The notes below the pieces were generated by a model. That model ran no database searches. It saw only the letters and a program-made list of their open reading frames with translations, and had not been told where the DNA came from. From contig NZ_CP159358.1 of assembly GCF_040500475.1 (NCBI RefSeq), positions 62,001 to 126,000 on the forward strand: a stretch of 64,000 nt of DNA. The letters run 5' to 3'. Shown here piece after piece: positions 41,092 to 52,425 of the stretch (positions within the stretch are counted from its first letter, which is position 1; every line of letters begins with the position of its first letter). This stretch comes from Bacillus sp. Bos-x628 (GTDB lineage: Bacteria; Bacillota; Bacilli; Bacillales; Bacillaceae). Made by a program: the position numbers and the translations under genes.

Positions 41092-42156
41092 GTGAAGAAA
41101 CGTCCGATAGAGTTTCTTATATATGCTTCAGGTGTATTGCTTGTCCTTGCATCCCTACTCATTTTGATTCAGTTAGACGAGATATGGATGCCTATTTTTT
41201 TATTGTTAAAAGCTATTCTCATTCCGCTTTTCATCGCCATTTTTATTACTTATTTGCTCTATCCAATTGTTGAAAGGCTGCATGATCAGGGTTTGCCGAG
41301 AACATTCAGTCTCTTGCTGATATATTTATTATTCTTTGGCGGCACAGGTTTTGCTGTATATAAAGGGGCGCCTGTAATGATTGCACAGTTAAATGAGCTG
41401 TCAGAGCAAATACCAGTGCTTGCTGAAACCTATAATGGCGCTTTATCTCATATTCATCGTCATACAAGCCACTGGCCTGACAGGCTGCATGAACGGCTTG
41501 ACCGGTTCATTGTGCAATCGGAAACATATGCGGCAAATGGCGCAGAGCGGATGATTCTTAGCTGTAAGGTATTATTTGATTACGCATTAGTCGCTGCTTT
41601 GATTCCTTTTCTTGTCTTTTACATGGTGAAAGATATAAACACGATGAAGCGGGCTGCATGGTATTTAACGCCGCCTAAGTTCCGAAAGAGAGGATATGCA
41701 TTTGTAAGGGCTGTCGATAACTCACTTGGTGATTATATAAGAGGACAATTGTTTGTCTGTTCACTGATTGGAGGAGCAGCAGCCATAATTTTCTGGTTGT
41801 TTCATATTCCTTATCCACTCGTATTAGGTGTACTGATTGGCGCAACCAATGTTATCCCGTACTTTGGACCTATAATTGGTGCTGTTCCTGCTTTAATCAT
41901 TGCCTTCACTGTCTCAGTTAAATCAGTCATCATTGTGATGATCACAGTGGCAGTGCTGCAATTTTTAGAAAGCAATGTACTCAGCCCGATTATTGTGGGT
42001 AGAAGTCTTCATATGCACCCTGTGGTCATCATGCTTGTTCTGCTTGCAGGAGGAGAATTGTTTGGTTTAATTGGTATGATTTTGGCCGTACCATCTGCAG
42101 CAATTATTAGAGTCATCATTGTGCAATATATTCACATGAGACGAAGCGTTCATTGA
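41092..42156 (+). CDS. yrrI: AI-2E family (PerM-like) membrane transporter YrrI
   Basis: Encodes 354 residues from GTG at 41092 (MKKRPIEFLIYASGVLLVLA), with AGAGGTG six bases upstream; GTG 41083 overlaps that site. About seven to eight membrane helices are seen, with the family motifs YLLYPIVERL near the N-terminus and PYFGPIIGAVPALIIAF and LSPIIVGRSLHMHPVVIML near the end. AI-2E members include exporters and Na+/H+ antiporters; the substrate here is unknown. The alaS promoter overlaps its stop codon. Confidence 0.9.
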   Translation: MKKRPIEFLIYASGVLLVLASLLILIQLDEIWMPIFLLLKAILIPLFIAIFITYLLYPIVERLHDQGLPRTFSLLLIYLLFFGGTGFAVYKGAPVMIAQLNELSEQIPVLAETYNGALSHIHRHTSHWPDRLHERLDRFIVQSETYAANGAERMILSCKVLFDYALVAALIPFLVFYMVKDINTMKRAAWYLTPPKFRKRGYAFVRAVDNSLGDYIRGQLFVCSLIGGAAAIIFWLFHIPYPLVLGVLIGATNVIPYFGPIIGAVPALIIAFTVSVKSVIIVMITVAVLQFLESNVLSPIIVGRSLHMHPVVIMLVLLAGGELFGLIGMILAVPSAAIIRVIIVQYIHMRRSVH

Positions 42157-42181
42157 CAATATGTGCCGAGTTGTCTATAAT
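42153..42181 (+). promoter_or_regulatory. Sigma-A promoter of alaS
   Basis: A perfect TTGACA (42153-42158), 17-base spacer and a perfect TATAAT (42176-42181). The -35 overlaps the yrrI stop codon. Confidence 0.95.
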
Positions 42182-42187
42182 AATTTC

Positions 42188-42445
42188 GATTCATACATAG
42201 TGAATTCAATGATGGACCCGAGTACGTTAAAAAGCTGATAAAGAGAGAGGCTTTATTTGCTGAGAAAAGCCTTATCAGACCTTTAACGGAAGCTAGTCCT
42301 GAGTGCAGATAAACACTGCCGCTCTTTCCAGCGTTATCGGATGTGAAGGTGATAGACGCTGGTGTCTATAATCAGGGTGGTACCGCGAGAGCATCTCGTC
42401 CCTGTGTAAGTAGTTTTATGCTTGCATAGGGCGGGGTGTTTTTTC
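42188..42445 (+). promoter_or_regulatory. T-box riboswitch of alaS (Ala specifier GCT)
   Basis: The specifier loop has AGTA (42221-42224) on one side; GTTAAA and TTTAAC close the stem above it, and GAA followed by GCT (42292-42294) lies on the other side, so the specifier is an alanine codon. The T-box AGGGTGGTACCGCG (42374-42387) and a terminator (CGTCCCTGTGTAAG with CTTGCATAGGGCGGGG, then TTTTTT at 42439) complete the switch. Uncharged tRNA-Ala should stabilise the antiterminator and allow alaS expression. Confidence 0.96.
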
Positions 42446-42489
42446 GTTTGTGTGGAGATATGATGAAATAAAAAGGGAGGATTTTTTAA

Positions 42490-45126
42490 ATGAAAACTTT
42501 AACTTCTGCGCAAGTACGTCAAATGTTTTTAGACTTCTTTAAAGAAAAAGGACATGCGGTAGAACCGAGTGCTTCACTCGTACCGCATGATGACCCAACA
42601 CTTCTATGGATTAACAGCGGGGTGGCGACATTAAAGAAATATTTTGATGGACGTGTTGTTCCTGAAAATCCGCGTATTTGTAACGCACAAAAATCAATTC
42701 GTACAAATGATATCGAGAATGTAGGGAAAACAGCCCGCCATCATACGTTCTTTGAGATGCTTGGTAATTTCTCAATCGGTGACTATTTTAAAGAAGAAGC
42801 GATTGTTTGGGCATGGGAATTCCTGACAAGCGAACGATGGATTGGCTTTGATCCGAATTTGTTATCTGTGACCGTTCATCCAGAAGATGAGGAAGCTTAT
42901 ATTCTTTGGAGAGACAAAATTGGTATCCCTGAGGAACGCATTATTCGTCTTGAGGGGAATTTCTGGGATATCGGAGAAGGACCAAGCGGACCAAATACTG
43001 AAATTTTCTATGACCGCGGCGAAGCATACGGAAATGACATGAATGATCCGGAACTTTATCCAGGTGGTGAAAATGAGCGCTACTTAGAAGTATGGAATCT
43101 TGTTTTCTCTGAATTTAATCATCATCCAGATGGCACTTATACACCACTACCAAAGAAAAACATTGATACTGGGATGGGCCTTGAACGAATGGTATCAGTC
43201 ATTCAAAATGTTCCAACGAACTTTGATACAGACTTGTTCATGCCAATTATTCGTGCGGTGGAAACGATTTCTGGAGAAACCTATGGAGAAACGAAAGAAA
43301 AGGACACAGCATTTAAAGTCATTGCTGACCACATTCGTACAGTAGCTTTTGCGGTTAGTGATGGAGCGCTCCCTTCCAATGAAGGACGCGGTTATGTACT
43401 AAGACGTTTGCTGCGCCGAGCAGTCCGTTATGCGAAGACGCTTCATATCAACCGTCCATTTATGTATGACCTTGTGCCAGTTGTGGCCGAGATCATGAAG
43501 GATTTCTATCCAGATGTTCTAGCAAAAGAAGAATTTATTTCGAAAGTGATCAAAAACGAAGAAGAACGCTTCCATGAAACGCTCAATGAAGGGCTTGCCA
43601 TTCTGTCAGAGATGATCAAAAAAGAAAAAGACAAAGGTAGCTCACAAATATCAGGTGAAGATGTATTTAAGCTGTATGATACGTATGGCTTCCCTGTCGA
43701 GCTAACAGAGGAATATGCACAAGATGAGAAAATGACAGTAGACAAAGAAGGCTTCCAAGCTGAAATGGACAAACAGCGTGATCGTGCAAGAAAAGCGCGG
43801 CAAGATGTCGGCAGCATGCAAGTTCAAGGCGGTGCTTTAGGGGATATTAAAGTAGAGAGCACCTTCGTTGGGTATGAAAATTTAACAGCTACAGCACACA
43901 TCATTGAACTGCTTCAAAATGGCGAGATTGTGAAAGAAGCGCATGAAGGTGAAAAGGTCCAAATTTTATTAAATGAAACACCCTTCTATGCAGAAAGCGG
44001 CGGACAAGTAGCAGATAAAGGGACGTTAAGAAGTGATGAAGCCATCATTGAAATCAACGATGTCAGAAAGGCACCAAACGGCCAGCATGTCCATGAAGGA
44101 ATGGTTGTCAGCGGCACTGTGCAAAAAGGTCTTGAAGTTACTGCTGAAGTTGAAGCTGCTCTTCGAAAAAGTATTGTGAAAAACCATACTGCGACTCACT
44201 TGCTTCATCAGGCACTGAAAGATGTACTGGGCAGTCACGTCAATCAAGCAGGTTCATTAGTGAATGAAAATAGACTTCGTTTTGACTTCTCTCATTTTGG
44301 ACAAGTCACAAAAGAGGAATTGGCGCAAATTGAAACAATCGTCAACGAAAAGATTTGGGAAGGAATCTCTGTTGCAATTGACCTTAAACCAATTGCAGAA
44401 GCAAAAGAAATGGGCGCGATGGCGTTATTCGGTGAGAAATATGGCGATATCGTTCGTGTCGTTCAAGTAGGTGATTACAGCATCGAGCTTTGCGGAGGTT
44501 GTCATGTACAAAATACGGCTGAAATCGGCTTGTTTAAAATCGCATCAGAATCAGGTATTGGTGCAGGAACGCGCCGTATCGAGGCTGTCACAGGCAAAGG
44601 AGCCTATGAAGAATTAAATGGACAGCTTGCGATTTTGGAGAAGGCTGCTTCGGAATTAAAATCAAATCTAAAGGATGTACCAAAACGAATCGCTTCCTTA
44701 CAAGCAGAGTTAAAAGAGGCTCAAAGAGAAAATGAATCCCTTCTTGCGAAACTAAGTCAGGCAGAAGCAGGCTCTATTTTAGAAAAAGTAACAGACGTTG
44801 GCGGAGTGAAAATTTTAACAGAAAAAGTGAACGCAAAAGACATGAACCACTTAAGAACAATGGTAGATGACCTAAAAGCTAAATTAGGATCAGCTGTCAT
44901 CGTACTCGGCGCTGTACAAAATGGAAAAGTAAACATTTCAGCAGGTGTGACAAAAGACGTTATTGAAAAAGGACTTCATGCAGGCAAGCTTGTCAAGCAG
45001 GTGGCTGAAATCTGCGGGGGAGGCGGAGGCGGTCGTCCAGATATGGCTCAAGCAGGCGGGAAACAACCAGACAAGCTTGAAGAAGCACTAGCAACTGTCG
45101 AAGAATCTGTCAAATCCGTTTTATAA
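42490..45126 (+). CDS. alaS: Alanyl-tRNA synthetase
   Basis: Encodes 878 residues. The N-terminal class II catalytic domain ([17 protein letters not shown]...; [30 protein letters not shown]), the editing domain with zinc-site residues [12 protein letters not shown] and CGGCHVQNT, and the C-Ala oligomerisation domain ending in [15 protein letters not shown] are all present. It charges tRNA-Ala and deacylates Ser/Gly mischarged tRNA. AGGGAGG precedes ATG 42490. Confidence 0.98.
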   Translation: MKTLTSAQVRQMFLDFFKEKGHAVEPSASLVPHDDPTLLWINSGVATLKKYFDGRVVPENPRICNAQKSIRTNDIENVGKTARHHTFFEMLGNFSIGDYFKEEAIVWAWEFLTSERWIGFDPNLLSVTVHPEDEEAYILWRDKIGIPEERIIRLEGNFWDIGEGPSGPNTEIFYDRGEAYGNDMNDPELYPGGENERYLEVWNLVFSEFNHHPDGTYTPLPKKNIDTGMGLERMVSVIQNVPTNFDTDLFMPIIRAVETISGETYGETKEKDTAFKVIADHIRTVAFAVSDGALPSNEGRGYVLRRLLRRAVRYAKTLHINRPFMYDLVPVVAEIMKDFYPDVLAKEEFISKVIKNEEERFHETLNEGLAILSEMIKKEKDKGSSQISGEDVFKLYDTYGFPVELTEEYAQDEKMTVDKEGFQAEMDKQRDRARKARQDVGSMQVQGGALGDIKVESTFVGYENLTATAHIIELLQNGEIVKEAHEGEKVQILLNETPFYAESGGQVADKGTLRSDEAIIEINDVRKAPNGQHVHEGMVVSGTVQKGLEVTAEVEAALRKSIVKNHTATHLLHQALKDVLGSHVNQAGSLVNENRLRFDFSHFGQVTKEELAQIETIVNEKIWEGISVAIDLKPIAEAKEMGAMALFGEKYGDIVRVVQVGDYSIELCGGCHVQNTAEIGLFKIASESGIGAGTRRIEAVTGKGAYEELNGQLAILEKAASELKSNLKDVPKRIASLQAELKEAQRENESLLAKLSQAEAGSILEKVTDVGGVKILTEKVNAKDMNHLRTMVDDLKAKLGSAVIVLGAVQNGKVNISAGVTKDVIEKGLHAGKLVKQVAEICGGGGGGRPDMAQAGGKQPDKLEEALATVEESVKSVL

Positions 45127-45215
45127 TCATGCAATGTAGTGTAGAATAATGGTATTAGATGAGCGGTTAGACAAATGCTTGCTAGTAGAATGTTGGAAGA
45201 GAGGTGCAAGACGCA

Positions 45216-45482
45216 GTGAGTTCATTTGATAAGACAATGAAATTTAACTTCTCTGATGATTCAGCTGAAACCAATGTGAATGAAGTGCTAATCACAGTTT
45301 ACGACGCACTCCAAGAAAAAGGATACAACCCGATCAATCAAATTGTTGGATACTTGCTGTCAGGCGACCCTGCTTATATTCCAAGACATCAAGATGCACG
45401 CAACCTAATTCGTAAACTAGAACGAGACGAATTAATTGAGGAATTGGTTAAATCGTACTTAGAGACACATAAAGAGGCGTAA
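45216..45482 (+). CDS. yrzL: IreB/UPF0297 family protein YrzL
   Basis: Encodes 88 residues from GTG at 45216 ([30 protein letters not shown] about ten bases upstream). The sequence follows the UPF0297 family closely, including [20 protein letters not shown] and [20 protein letters not shown]. The enterococcal homologue IreB is a phosphorylated regulator of the PASTA kinase IreK; the role in Bacillus is unproven. Three bases separate it from yrrK. Confidence 0.93.
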   Translation: MSSFDKTMKFNFSDDSAETNVNEVLITVYDALQEKGYNPINQIVGYLLSGDPAYIPRHQDARNLIRKLERDELIEELVKSYLETHKEA

Positions 45483-45485
45483 AAC

Positions 45486-45902
45486 ATGAGAATTTTAGGC
45501 TTAGATTTAGGCACGAAAACCCTTGGTGTTGCCATAAGTGATGAAATGGGATGGACAGCTCAAGGAATTGAAACAATTAAAATTGATGAAGCAGGCGGAG
45601 ACTTTGGTCTAAGCCGCCTGTCTGACATCATTGCGCAATACGGAACTGATCAAATTGTACTTGGCTTTCCGAAGAATATGAACGGTACGGTCGGTCCAAG
45701 AGGCGAGGCCAGCCAATCATTTGCGAAAGTGCTGGAAAACACGTACAATGTTCCTGTTGTGCTTTGGGACGAGCGACTGTCGACGATGGCAGCGGAAAAA
45801 ATGCTCATCTCTGCCGATGTGAGCAGACAAAAGCGTAAAAAAGTCATTGATAAAATGGCGGCTGTGATGATCCTGCAAGGGTATTTAGACAGCTTAAATT
45901 AA
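45486..45902 (+). CDS. yrrK: YqgF/RuvX-type putative Holliday junction resolvase (YrrK)
   Basis: Encodes 138 residues. The RNase H-like fold is marked by [19 protein letters not shown] at the N-terminus (first catalytic Asp), [14 protein letters not shown] and [17 protein letters not shown] (Glu and Asp). The family is tied to pre-16S rRNA 5'-end maturation as well as to junction resolution. It sits between yrzL and yrzB, the same trio as in B. subtilis. Confidence 0.95.
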   Translation: MRILGLDLGTKTLGVAISDEMGWTAQGIETIKIDEAGGDFGLSRLSDIIAQYGTDQIVLGFPKNMNGTVGPRGEASQSFAKVLENTYNVPVVLWDERLSTMAAEKMLISADVSRQKRKKVIDKMAAVMILQGYLDSLN

Positions 45903-45917
45903 AATGAGGTGAATCAA

Positions 45918-46202
45918 ATGGAACACGGAGAAAAACAAATTACAATCGTTGATGATAATGGAAATGAACAGCTTTGCGAAATATTATTTACTTTTGAAAG
46001 TGACCATTTCAACAAATCATATGTTCTTTACTACCCAATCTCTGAGCAAGACAATGAAGAAATTGAAATTCATGCATCAAGCTTCACACCTAATGAAAAT
46101 GGGGAAGATGGGGAACTTGAGCCGATTGAAACAGATGAAGAGTGGGACATGATTGAAGAAACGTTAAATACGTTCTTAGATCAAGAAGAGGACGAAGAGT
46201 AG
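45918..46202 (+). CDS. yrzB: DUF1292 family acidic protein YrzB
   Basis: Encodes 94 residues from ATG at 45918; GAGGTG (45905-45910) is seven bases upstream. It starts [20 protein letters not shown] and is very acidic in its second half, with the DUF1292 core VLYYPI and [15 protein letters not shown]. The function is unknown; the family almost always follows yrzL-yrrK in Firmicutes. Ended by the hairpin at 46207. Confidence 0.92.
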   Translation: MEHGEKQITIVDDNGNEQLCEILFTFESDHFNKSYVLYYPISEQDNEEIEIHASSFTPNENGEDGELEPIETDEEWDMIEETLNTFLDQEEDEE

Positions 46203-46206
46203 AAAT

Positions 46207-46253
46207 AAAAGACCTGTGATCATGATCCGAGATCTCAATCACAGGTCTTTTTA
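46207..46253 (+). terminator. Terminator after yrzB
   Basis: AAAAGACCTGTGAT (46207-46220) pairs with ATCACAGGTCTTTT (46238-46251): a 14-bp stem, 17-nt loop, T-run. Confidence 0.92.
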
Positions 46254-46262
46254 TATACATTA

Positions 46263-46291
46263 TGTTAACCTTATTATTTTTTAAGTTGACA
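46263..46291 (+). promoter_or_regulatory. BirA operator / promoter of bioY-yhfT-yhfS
   Basis: TGTTAAC (46263-46269) and GTTGACA (46285-46291) form an inverted repeat with a 15-base spacer, the layout of the Firmicute biotin repressor BirA box. The right half-site contains TTGACA, so BirA-biotin binding would cover the -35. The -10 is weak (TACTCT, 46309). The operator fits the downstream biotin transporter gene. Confidence 0.75.
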
Positions 46292-46346
46292 TATATGAGA
46301 AGAACTTTTACTCTTATTTCTATATATGAATAAGTGAGGGTCATGT

Positions 46347-46916
46347 ATGTTGAAAATTCAAGAAATGATGCAAATCGCACTCATGACAGCTATTATGGGT
46401 ATTTTAGGTTTAATCCCGCCTATTTTCTTCACCTTTACACCGGTTCCAATCACATTACAAACGGCTGGTTTGCTGCTAGCTGGCGGGTTGTTAAAGCCAA
46501 AACAAGCATGGATGAGTTTACTTCTTTTTCTTCTAATTGTGGCAGCGGGTGCACCTCTTTTGTCAGGAGGAAGAGGTGGAATGGGGGTCTTTTTTGGACC
46601 AAGTGGCGGTTTTTTACTTGCCTATCCAATTGCTGCCTTTGTGATCAGTTGGTGGCTGAATCGTCTGAAAAAAATGACCGCATTACGTCTATTTGCTGTG
46701 TATGCGGTATGCAGTATTGGTATTTTGTATATATGCGGTGTTCCTTTTCAAGCAATGATGATGCATATAGAAGTAAAACAAGCAGCATTACTGAGTATGA
46801 TTTATGTACCTGGCGATTTAATCAAAGCTGGCATTTGTTCCGTTTTCACGGTTAAAATCATCCAGGCGATGTCTTATCGCAAAAGGGAAATACATAAAGG
46901 GGGACGAGCAATTTGA
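46347..46916 (+). CDS. bioY: Biotin transporter S component BioY (YhfU-like)
   Basis: Encodes 189 residues with six hydrophobic helices. BioY motifs seen are FTPVPITLQTAGLLLAGGLL and the glycine-rich GGRGGMGVFFGPSGGFLLAYP, which forms the biotin pocket. It captures biotin for an ECF-type transporter; no ECF ATPase genes are adjacent, so a shared energising module is presumed elsewhere. In B. subtilis the bioY paralogue yhfU heads a yhfU-yhfT-yhfS operon under BirA; the same three genes occur here but between yrzB and mltG. The stop overlaps the yhfT start by four bases. Confidence 0.93.
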   Translation: MLKIQEMMQIALMTAIMGILGLIPPIFFTFTPVPITLQTAGLLLAGGLLKPKQAWMSLLLFLLIVAAGAPLLSGGRGGMGVFFGPSGGFLLAYPIAAFVISWWLNRLKKMTALRLFAVYAVCSIGILYICGVPFQAMMMHIEVKQAALLSMIYVPGDLIKAGICSVFTVKIIQAMSYRKREIHKGGRAI

Positions 46917-48376
46917 CACTTGTAACTGAAACGTATGCAAGATATGCAGAGACTAGGCCTGAACAAATGGCTATCATCAATGAGAAAGAAAGCATTACTT
47001 ATAGAGAATGGCATGAGCTTGTTCAGAAATCAGCACAGTGGTTGAAAAAAGTAACTCATCAGCAAAGAAGAGTCGCTTTTTTAATATCTAATGGTGTGTC
47101 TTTTCTTCAAATATTTGCTGGAGCTGCATCAGCAGGGTGGACAGCCATTCCGCTTGATCCGAGATGGTCTCATGCAGAATGTGTAGAGAAGCTCATCTTA
47201 AGTGAGGCAGCTATAGTCATTGTTGAAGATCGGTATATGAGAAAGTTTGAAAAAGAGAAGATGAGCATCCTAGTTCTTTCTTTATCTGAATGGAAAGAAA
47301 AGATGAACCTTGAAACAACCATTCAGTCGAACTTTGAGGAGGTCGAGAATGACCCTGTATTTTATATGGGATTTACTTCAGGGTCGACCGGTTCACCAAA
47401 GGCCTTTATGAGGCGTCATCAGTCATGGATTGAGAGCTTTCGAATGACGGCCTCTGCCTTTGGAATATCTCATCAAGATCATGTCCTCATTTTAGGCACT
47501 CTGCTTTCCTCTCATTTTTTATACGGCGCCATCAGTACACTTTACTTTGGCGGAACGGTCTCACTTTTAGAAAAGTTTTCGCCTGAGAAAGGGAAGGAGG
47601 CTTTAGAGAGAGGAGACATCTCCGTTATATACACAGTCCCTACGATGACAGAATCTCTGCTTGAAATAGAGGCATTCTGCGATCATCCCCTCATGGTGAT
47701 TTCGTCTGGAGCAGATTGGGGGGAAATGTCTAAAAGACATCTGATCACCAAATACCCGCATGTCACCTTTTATGATTTTTATGGGACATCTGAGCTAAGC
47801 TTTGTCTCCTATTTATCTTCAAAAGATTTTCTTAAGAAACCTCAGTCAGTCGGACAACCTTTCTCTAATATTCAAATTGAAATCAGGCGTGCAGGCAGCA
47901 TCGAATGTCAACCGAATGAAACGGGCAGGATTTATGTGAAGAGCCCTATGTCCTTTTCTGGCTATTTACATGATGAAAAGCCGCAAGAAGAGTGGCTGAC
48001 AGTATACGATATGGGGTGGCTTGACGAAGACGGATACCTTTATATCAATGGCCGGGAAAATGGCATGATCGTCTATGGAGGATTGAACATATTCCCAGAG
48101 GAAGTTGAACGTGTGTTGAACGAACAGGCAGAAGTTGAACGGTCGATCGTCATTGGACTGCGTGATTCGTATTGGGGTGAAATTCCTGTTGCGATCATTG
48201 AAACAACGAAACCTATCAAAACAGTAAGGCATGCTGTCAAAGAAAAACTAGCCTCTTACAAAGTGCCAAAGAAATGGCTTGTCACTGACCATATGATTGA
48301 AACATCCAACGGAAAAATAGCACGTGCAAAGATGAAAAAGTGGGCTGAGGAACAATTGTCATGCAAGCTGTCATAG
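46913..48376 (+). CDS. yhfT: Acyl-CoA ligase YhfT (AMP-forming)
   Basis: Encodes 487 residues from TTG at 46913 with AAGGGGGAC upstream. Adenylation-domain motifs: P-loop MGFTSGSTGSPKAF (about residue 150), YDFYGTSELSF (about 283), the hinge YDMGWLDEDGYLYINGRENG and the C-terminal catalytic lysine in SNGKIARAK. It should activate a carboxylic acid to a CoA thioester. Operon position with bioY and a BirA box suggests a role in making or using a biotin precursor such as a fatty or dicarboxylic acid; that is inference. It overlaps yhfS by 16 bases. Confidence 0.9.
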   Translation: MTLVTETYARYAETRPEQMAIINEKESITYREWHELVQKSAQWLKKVTHQQRRVAFLISNGVSFLQIFAGAASAGWTAIPLDPRWSHAECVEKLILSEAAIVIVEDRYMRKFEKEKMSILVLSLSEWKEKMNLETTIQSNFEEVENDPVFYMGFTSGSTGSPKAFMRRHQSWIESFRMTASAFGISHQDHVLILGTLLSSHFLYGAISTLYFGGTVSLLEKFSPEKGKEALERGDISVIYTVPTMTESLLEIEAFCDHPLMVISSGADWGEMSKRHLITKYPHVTFYDFYGTSELSFVSYLSSKDFLKKPQSVGQPFSNIQIEIRRAGSIECQPNETGRIYVKSPMSFSGYLHDEKPQEEWLTVYDMGWLDEDGYLYINGRENGMIVYGGLNIFPEEVERVLNEQAEVERSIVIGLRDSYWGEIPVAIIETTKPIKTVRHAVKEKLASYKVPKKWLVTDHMIETSNGKIARAKMKKWAEEQLSCKLS

Positions 48377-49446
48377 TGCAAGCAAAGCGCACACCTTTCG
48401 GTTATAAAAACGGCATGCTAAAGGCGTATCAGCCAGAACAATTAGCTGCCCCCCTTATCCAGCATTTATGTAAGACCATGGTGCCTGATGACGTCATCTT
48501 AGGCAATGTTGTAGGTGGTGGCGGTAACATAGCGCGTCTTTCCTCATTAGAAGCGGGTCTCTCGCTTACCATTCCTGGGATGACCATTGACAGACAGTGT
48601 GCTTCTGGTCTTGAAGCAATCCGAATCGCCTGCACATTGATTCAATCGGGAGAAGGAAAGATGTATGTCGCTGGCGGCACCGAAAGTATCTCTCGGTCAC
48701 CAATGAAAGAGAGAGCACGTTTTTCACCAGCTTGGTTAGGAGATCCAGATATGGGTGATGCGACAGAGCGGACTGCTGCCAAATTTTCAGTATCAAGACA
48801 AAAGCAGGATGATTATGCGCTCATTAGCTGGGAGAGAAGTATGAGCGCATTTAAAAATGGAACGTATACTGAAGAAATTCTCCCGATTGGTAAATGGAGC
48901 ACAGATGAAGGTTCAGTCAAAATAAGACCGATAGCCAACATTATGCAGCGAGCCAAGCCTATTTTTTTACCAAAACAAGGAACAATCACAGCCGCAAATA
49001 GCTGTAAGGAAGCAGATGGTGCAGCCGCAGTGGTTGTGATGGAAAAAGCTGAAGCAGAGGCAAAGGGTCTAAGGCCCATCTTGCGCTATGCAGGAAGTGC
49101 TGTGACGGCGATGAACCCGCATTATCCTGCTGCTTCTCCGATCGATGCAATGAAGAAACTTTTACAAAAGCATCAGCTGAGTATTGAAGATATTGCACTA
49201 TTTGAAATTAATGAAGCCTTCGCGGTGAAAGTGGCCCTTATTGCACGAACGCTTGGTATATCTTATGACAAAATCAATAAAAGAGGCGGTGCGCTTTGCC
49301 TTGGACATCCATATAGTGCTTCTGGGGCGGCAATGATGGTAAGATTATTTTATGAAGCACACACATTACCTCAAGGCAGCTATGTCATGGCGGCAATTGG
49401 CAGTGGCGGTGGTGTTGGTTTAGCGCTATTATGTGAAGTTCTCTAA
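48361..49446 (+). CDS. yhfS: Thiolase-family protein YhfS, lacking the C-terminal catalytic cysteine
   Basis: Encodes 361 residues, slightly short for a thiolase. The nucleophilic cysteine is present (DRQCASGLEA, about residue 80), as are NEAF (EINEAFAV, about 282) and the catalytic His in LCLGHPYSASG. The third catalytic residue, the Cys of the usual C-x-GGG-x-G, is replaced: the sequence reads AIGSGGGVG, with Gly at that place. Standard thiolase chemistry may therefore be impaired or altered. It starts inside yhfT, so the two are translationally coupled. The partner reaction in biotin-related acyl metabolism is inferred from context. Confidence 0.88.
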   Translation: MQAVIVQAKRTPFGYKNGMLKAYQPEQLAAPLIQHLCKTMVPDDVILGNVVGGGGNIARLSSLEAGLSLTIPGMTIDRQCASGLEAIRIACTLIQSGEGKMYVAGGTESISRSPMKERARFSPAWLGDPDMGDATERTAAKFSVSRQKQDDYALISWERSMSAFKNGTYTEEILPIGKWSTDEGSVKIRPIANIMQRAKPIFLPKQGTITAANSCKEADGAAAVVVMEKAEAEAKGLRPILRYAGSAVTAMNPHYPAASPIDAMKKLLQKHQLSIEDIALFEINEAFAVKVALIARTLGISYDKINKRGGALCLGHPYSASGAAMMVRLFYEAHTLPQGSYVMAAIGSGGGVGLALLCEVL

Positions 49447-49466
49447 ACTGATGTATGAGCAAGTCA

Positions 49467-49495
49467 TTGCCGAACTCCGTCGAATCATGTAGTAT
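49467..49495 (+). promoter_or_regulatory. Probable promoter of mltG
   Basis: TTGCCG (49467-49472), 17-base spacer, TAGTAT (49490-49495), 28 bases before the mltG ATG. Confidence 0.5.
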
Positions 49496-49522
49496 AAAGG
49501 CTAGATGTGAGGAGGGCCATGC

Positions 49523-50605
49523 ATGTTTTCAGAACAAAAGAAACCACCATTTTTTAAAAGAAAAATGGGGATCGCCCTGTTATCTGTGCTTGCTGTGATC
49601 ATCATTGCGACATTATCAAGCTTTTTATATGTTCAATCAGCGCTCGGACCGGTCGATCAAAAAAGCAAACAAACGATTAATATCCATATCCCAAACGGTA
49701 CATCTGTTCGAGAGATTGCCGGCATTTTAAAAGAAAAAGGACTTATTTCGAATGAGACTATTTTTACTTACTATGCAAAATACAAAAAAGCTTCCGGCTT
49801 TCAAGCAGGATACTTTCATTTGAAACAAACAATGGATGCAGATCAGCTTATCCAAAAATTGACTTCTGGCGGAACAGATTACGCCTTTCAGCTTGTGGTT
49901 CCAGAAGGAAAACAGTTGTCTGATATTGCAACGATTATTGCCAACCAGACGAACTATTCAGCAAAGGAAGTTGTAGCAAAGTTGGATGATCCAGCTTTTA
50001 TCAAAAAACTCATGAAAAAGTACCCGAAGACTGTGACATCAAAAGTTGAGCAGAAAAATATCAAACATCCATTAGAGGGGTATTTATTTCCTGCTACGTA
50101 TCCGTTTTATCGTGAAGATGAACCATTGGAAAGCATCATTGAAACAATGATTAAACAAACGGATCAATACGTGAAAATGCATGAAAAAGACATGAAAAAG
50201 AGAAACATGTCCATTCACGATGTTCTGACAATGGCATCTTTAATTGAAATGGAAGCTACCGAAAAGACGGATCGAGCAAAAATTTCAAGTGTTTTTTATA
50301 ACCGATTAAAAAAGGACATGCCGCTACAAACAGACCCAACCGTTCTTTATGCGCTCGGTAAACATAAATCTCGCGTCCTGTACAAAGATCTGAAAGTGAA
50401 ATCACCTTACAATACGTATGTAAACAAAGGGCTGCCACCTGGACCAATTGCAAATGCTGGGGAATCTTCTTGGAAAGCAGCATTACATCCAGAGAAAACA
50501 GATTTTGTTTACTTCCTAGCGAAGAAAAATGGAGAAGTCGTCTTTACCAAAACGCTGAATGAGCATAACAAAGCCAAAGCAAAATACATCACAGGCAGCA
50601 ATTAA
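49523..50605 (+). CDS. mltG: Endolytic murein transglycosylase MltG (YrrL)
   Basis: Encodes 360 residues. One N-terminal transmembrane helix (about 16-38) is followed by a LysM-like subdomain (INIHIPNGTSVREIAGILKE) and the YceG catalytic domain, with the catalytic Glu in ASLIEMEA (about residue 240) and the signature LPPGPIANAGESSWKAALHP. MltG cleaves nascent glycan strands and so sets their length. AGGAGGG precedes ATG 49523. Confidence 0.96.
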   Translation: MFSEQKKPPFFKRKMGIALLSVLAVIIIATLSSFLYVQSALGPVDQKSKQTINIHIPNGTSVREIAGILKEKGLISNETIFTYYAKYKKASGFQAGYFHLKQTMDADQLIQKLTSGGTDYAFQLVVPEGKQLSDIATIIANQTNYSAKEVVAKLDDPAFIKKLMKKYPKTVTSKVEQKNIKHPLEGYLFPATYPFYREDEPLESIIETMIKQTDQYVKMHEKDMKKRNMSIHDVLTMASLIEMEATEKTDRAKISSVFYNRLKKDMPLQTDPTVLYALGKHKSRVLYKDLKVKSPYNTYVNKGLPPGPIANAGESSWKAALHPEKTDFVYFLAKKNGEVVFTKTLNEHNKAKAKYITGSN

Positions 50606-50615
50606 CTTGTGAGAG

Positions 50616-50657
50616 AAAAAGACTGTAGACAACTGACAGATTGGCTGCAGTTTTTTT
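50616..50657 (+). terminator. Terminator after mltG
   Basis: AAAAAGACTGTAG (50616-50628) pairs with CTGCAGTTTTTTT (50645-50657), including G-U pairs. Confidence 0.75.
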
Positions 50658-50789
50658 CGTTGTGTCATCCAATTTATTGGTTCGCAATTACCACTTCTTT
50701 ATGGTAAAATGTATCGGGTTGTTTTTACTTAGACGAACGAAAGATTGACGAGAAAGGGAGTTGCAAAAAGGCAGGACTCTTCTTTCTAA

Positions 50790-52405
<1,616 letters not shown>

Positions 52406-52425
52406 AACAAAAGGAGGCAGAGAAT

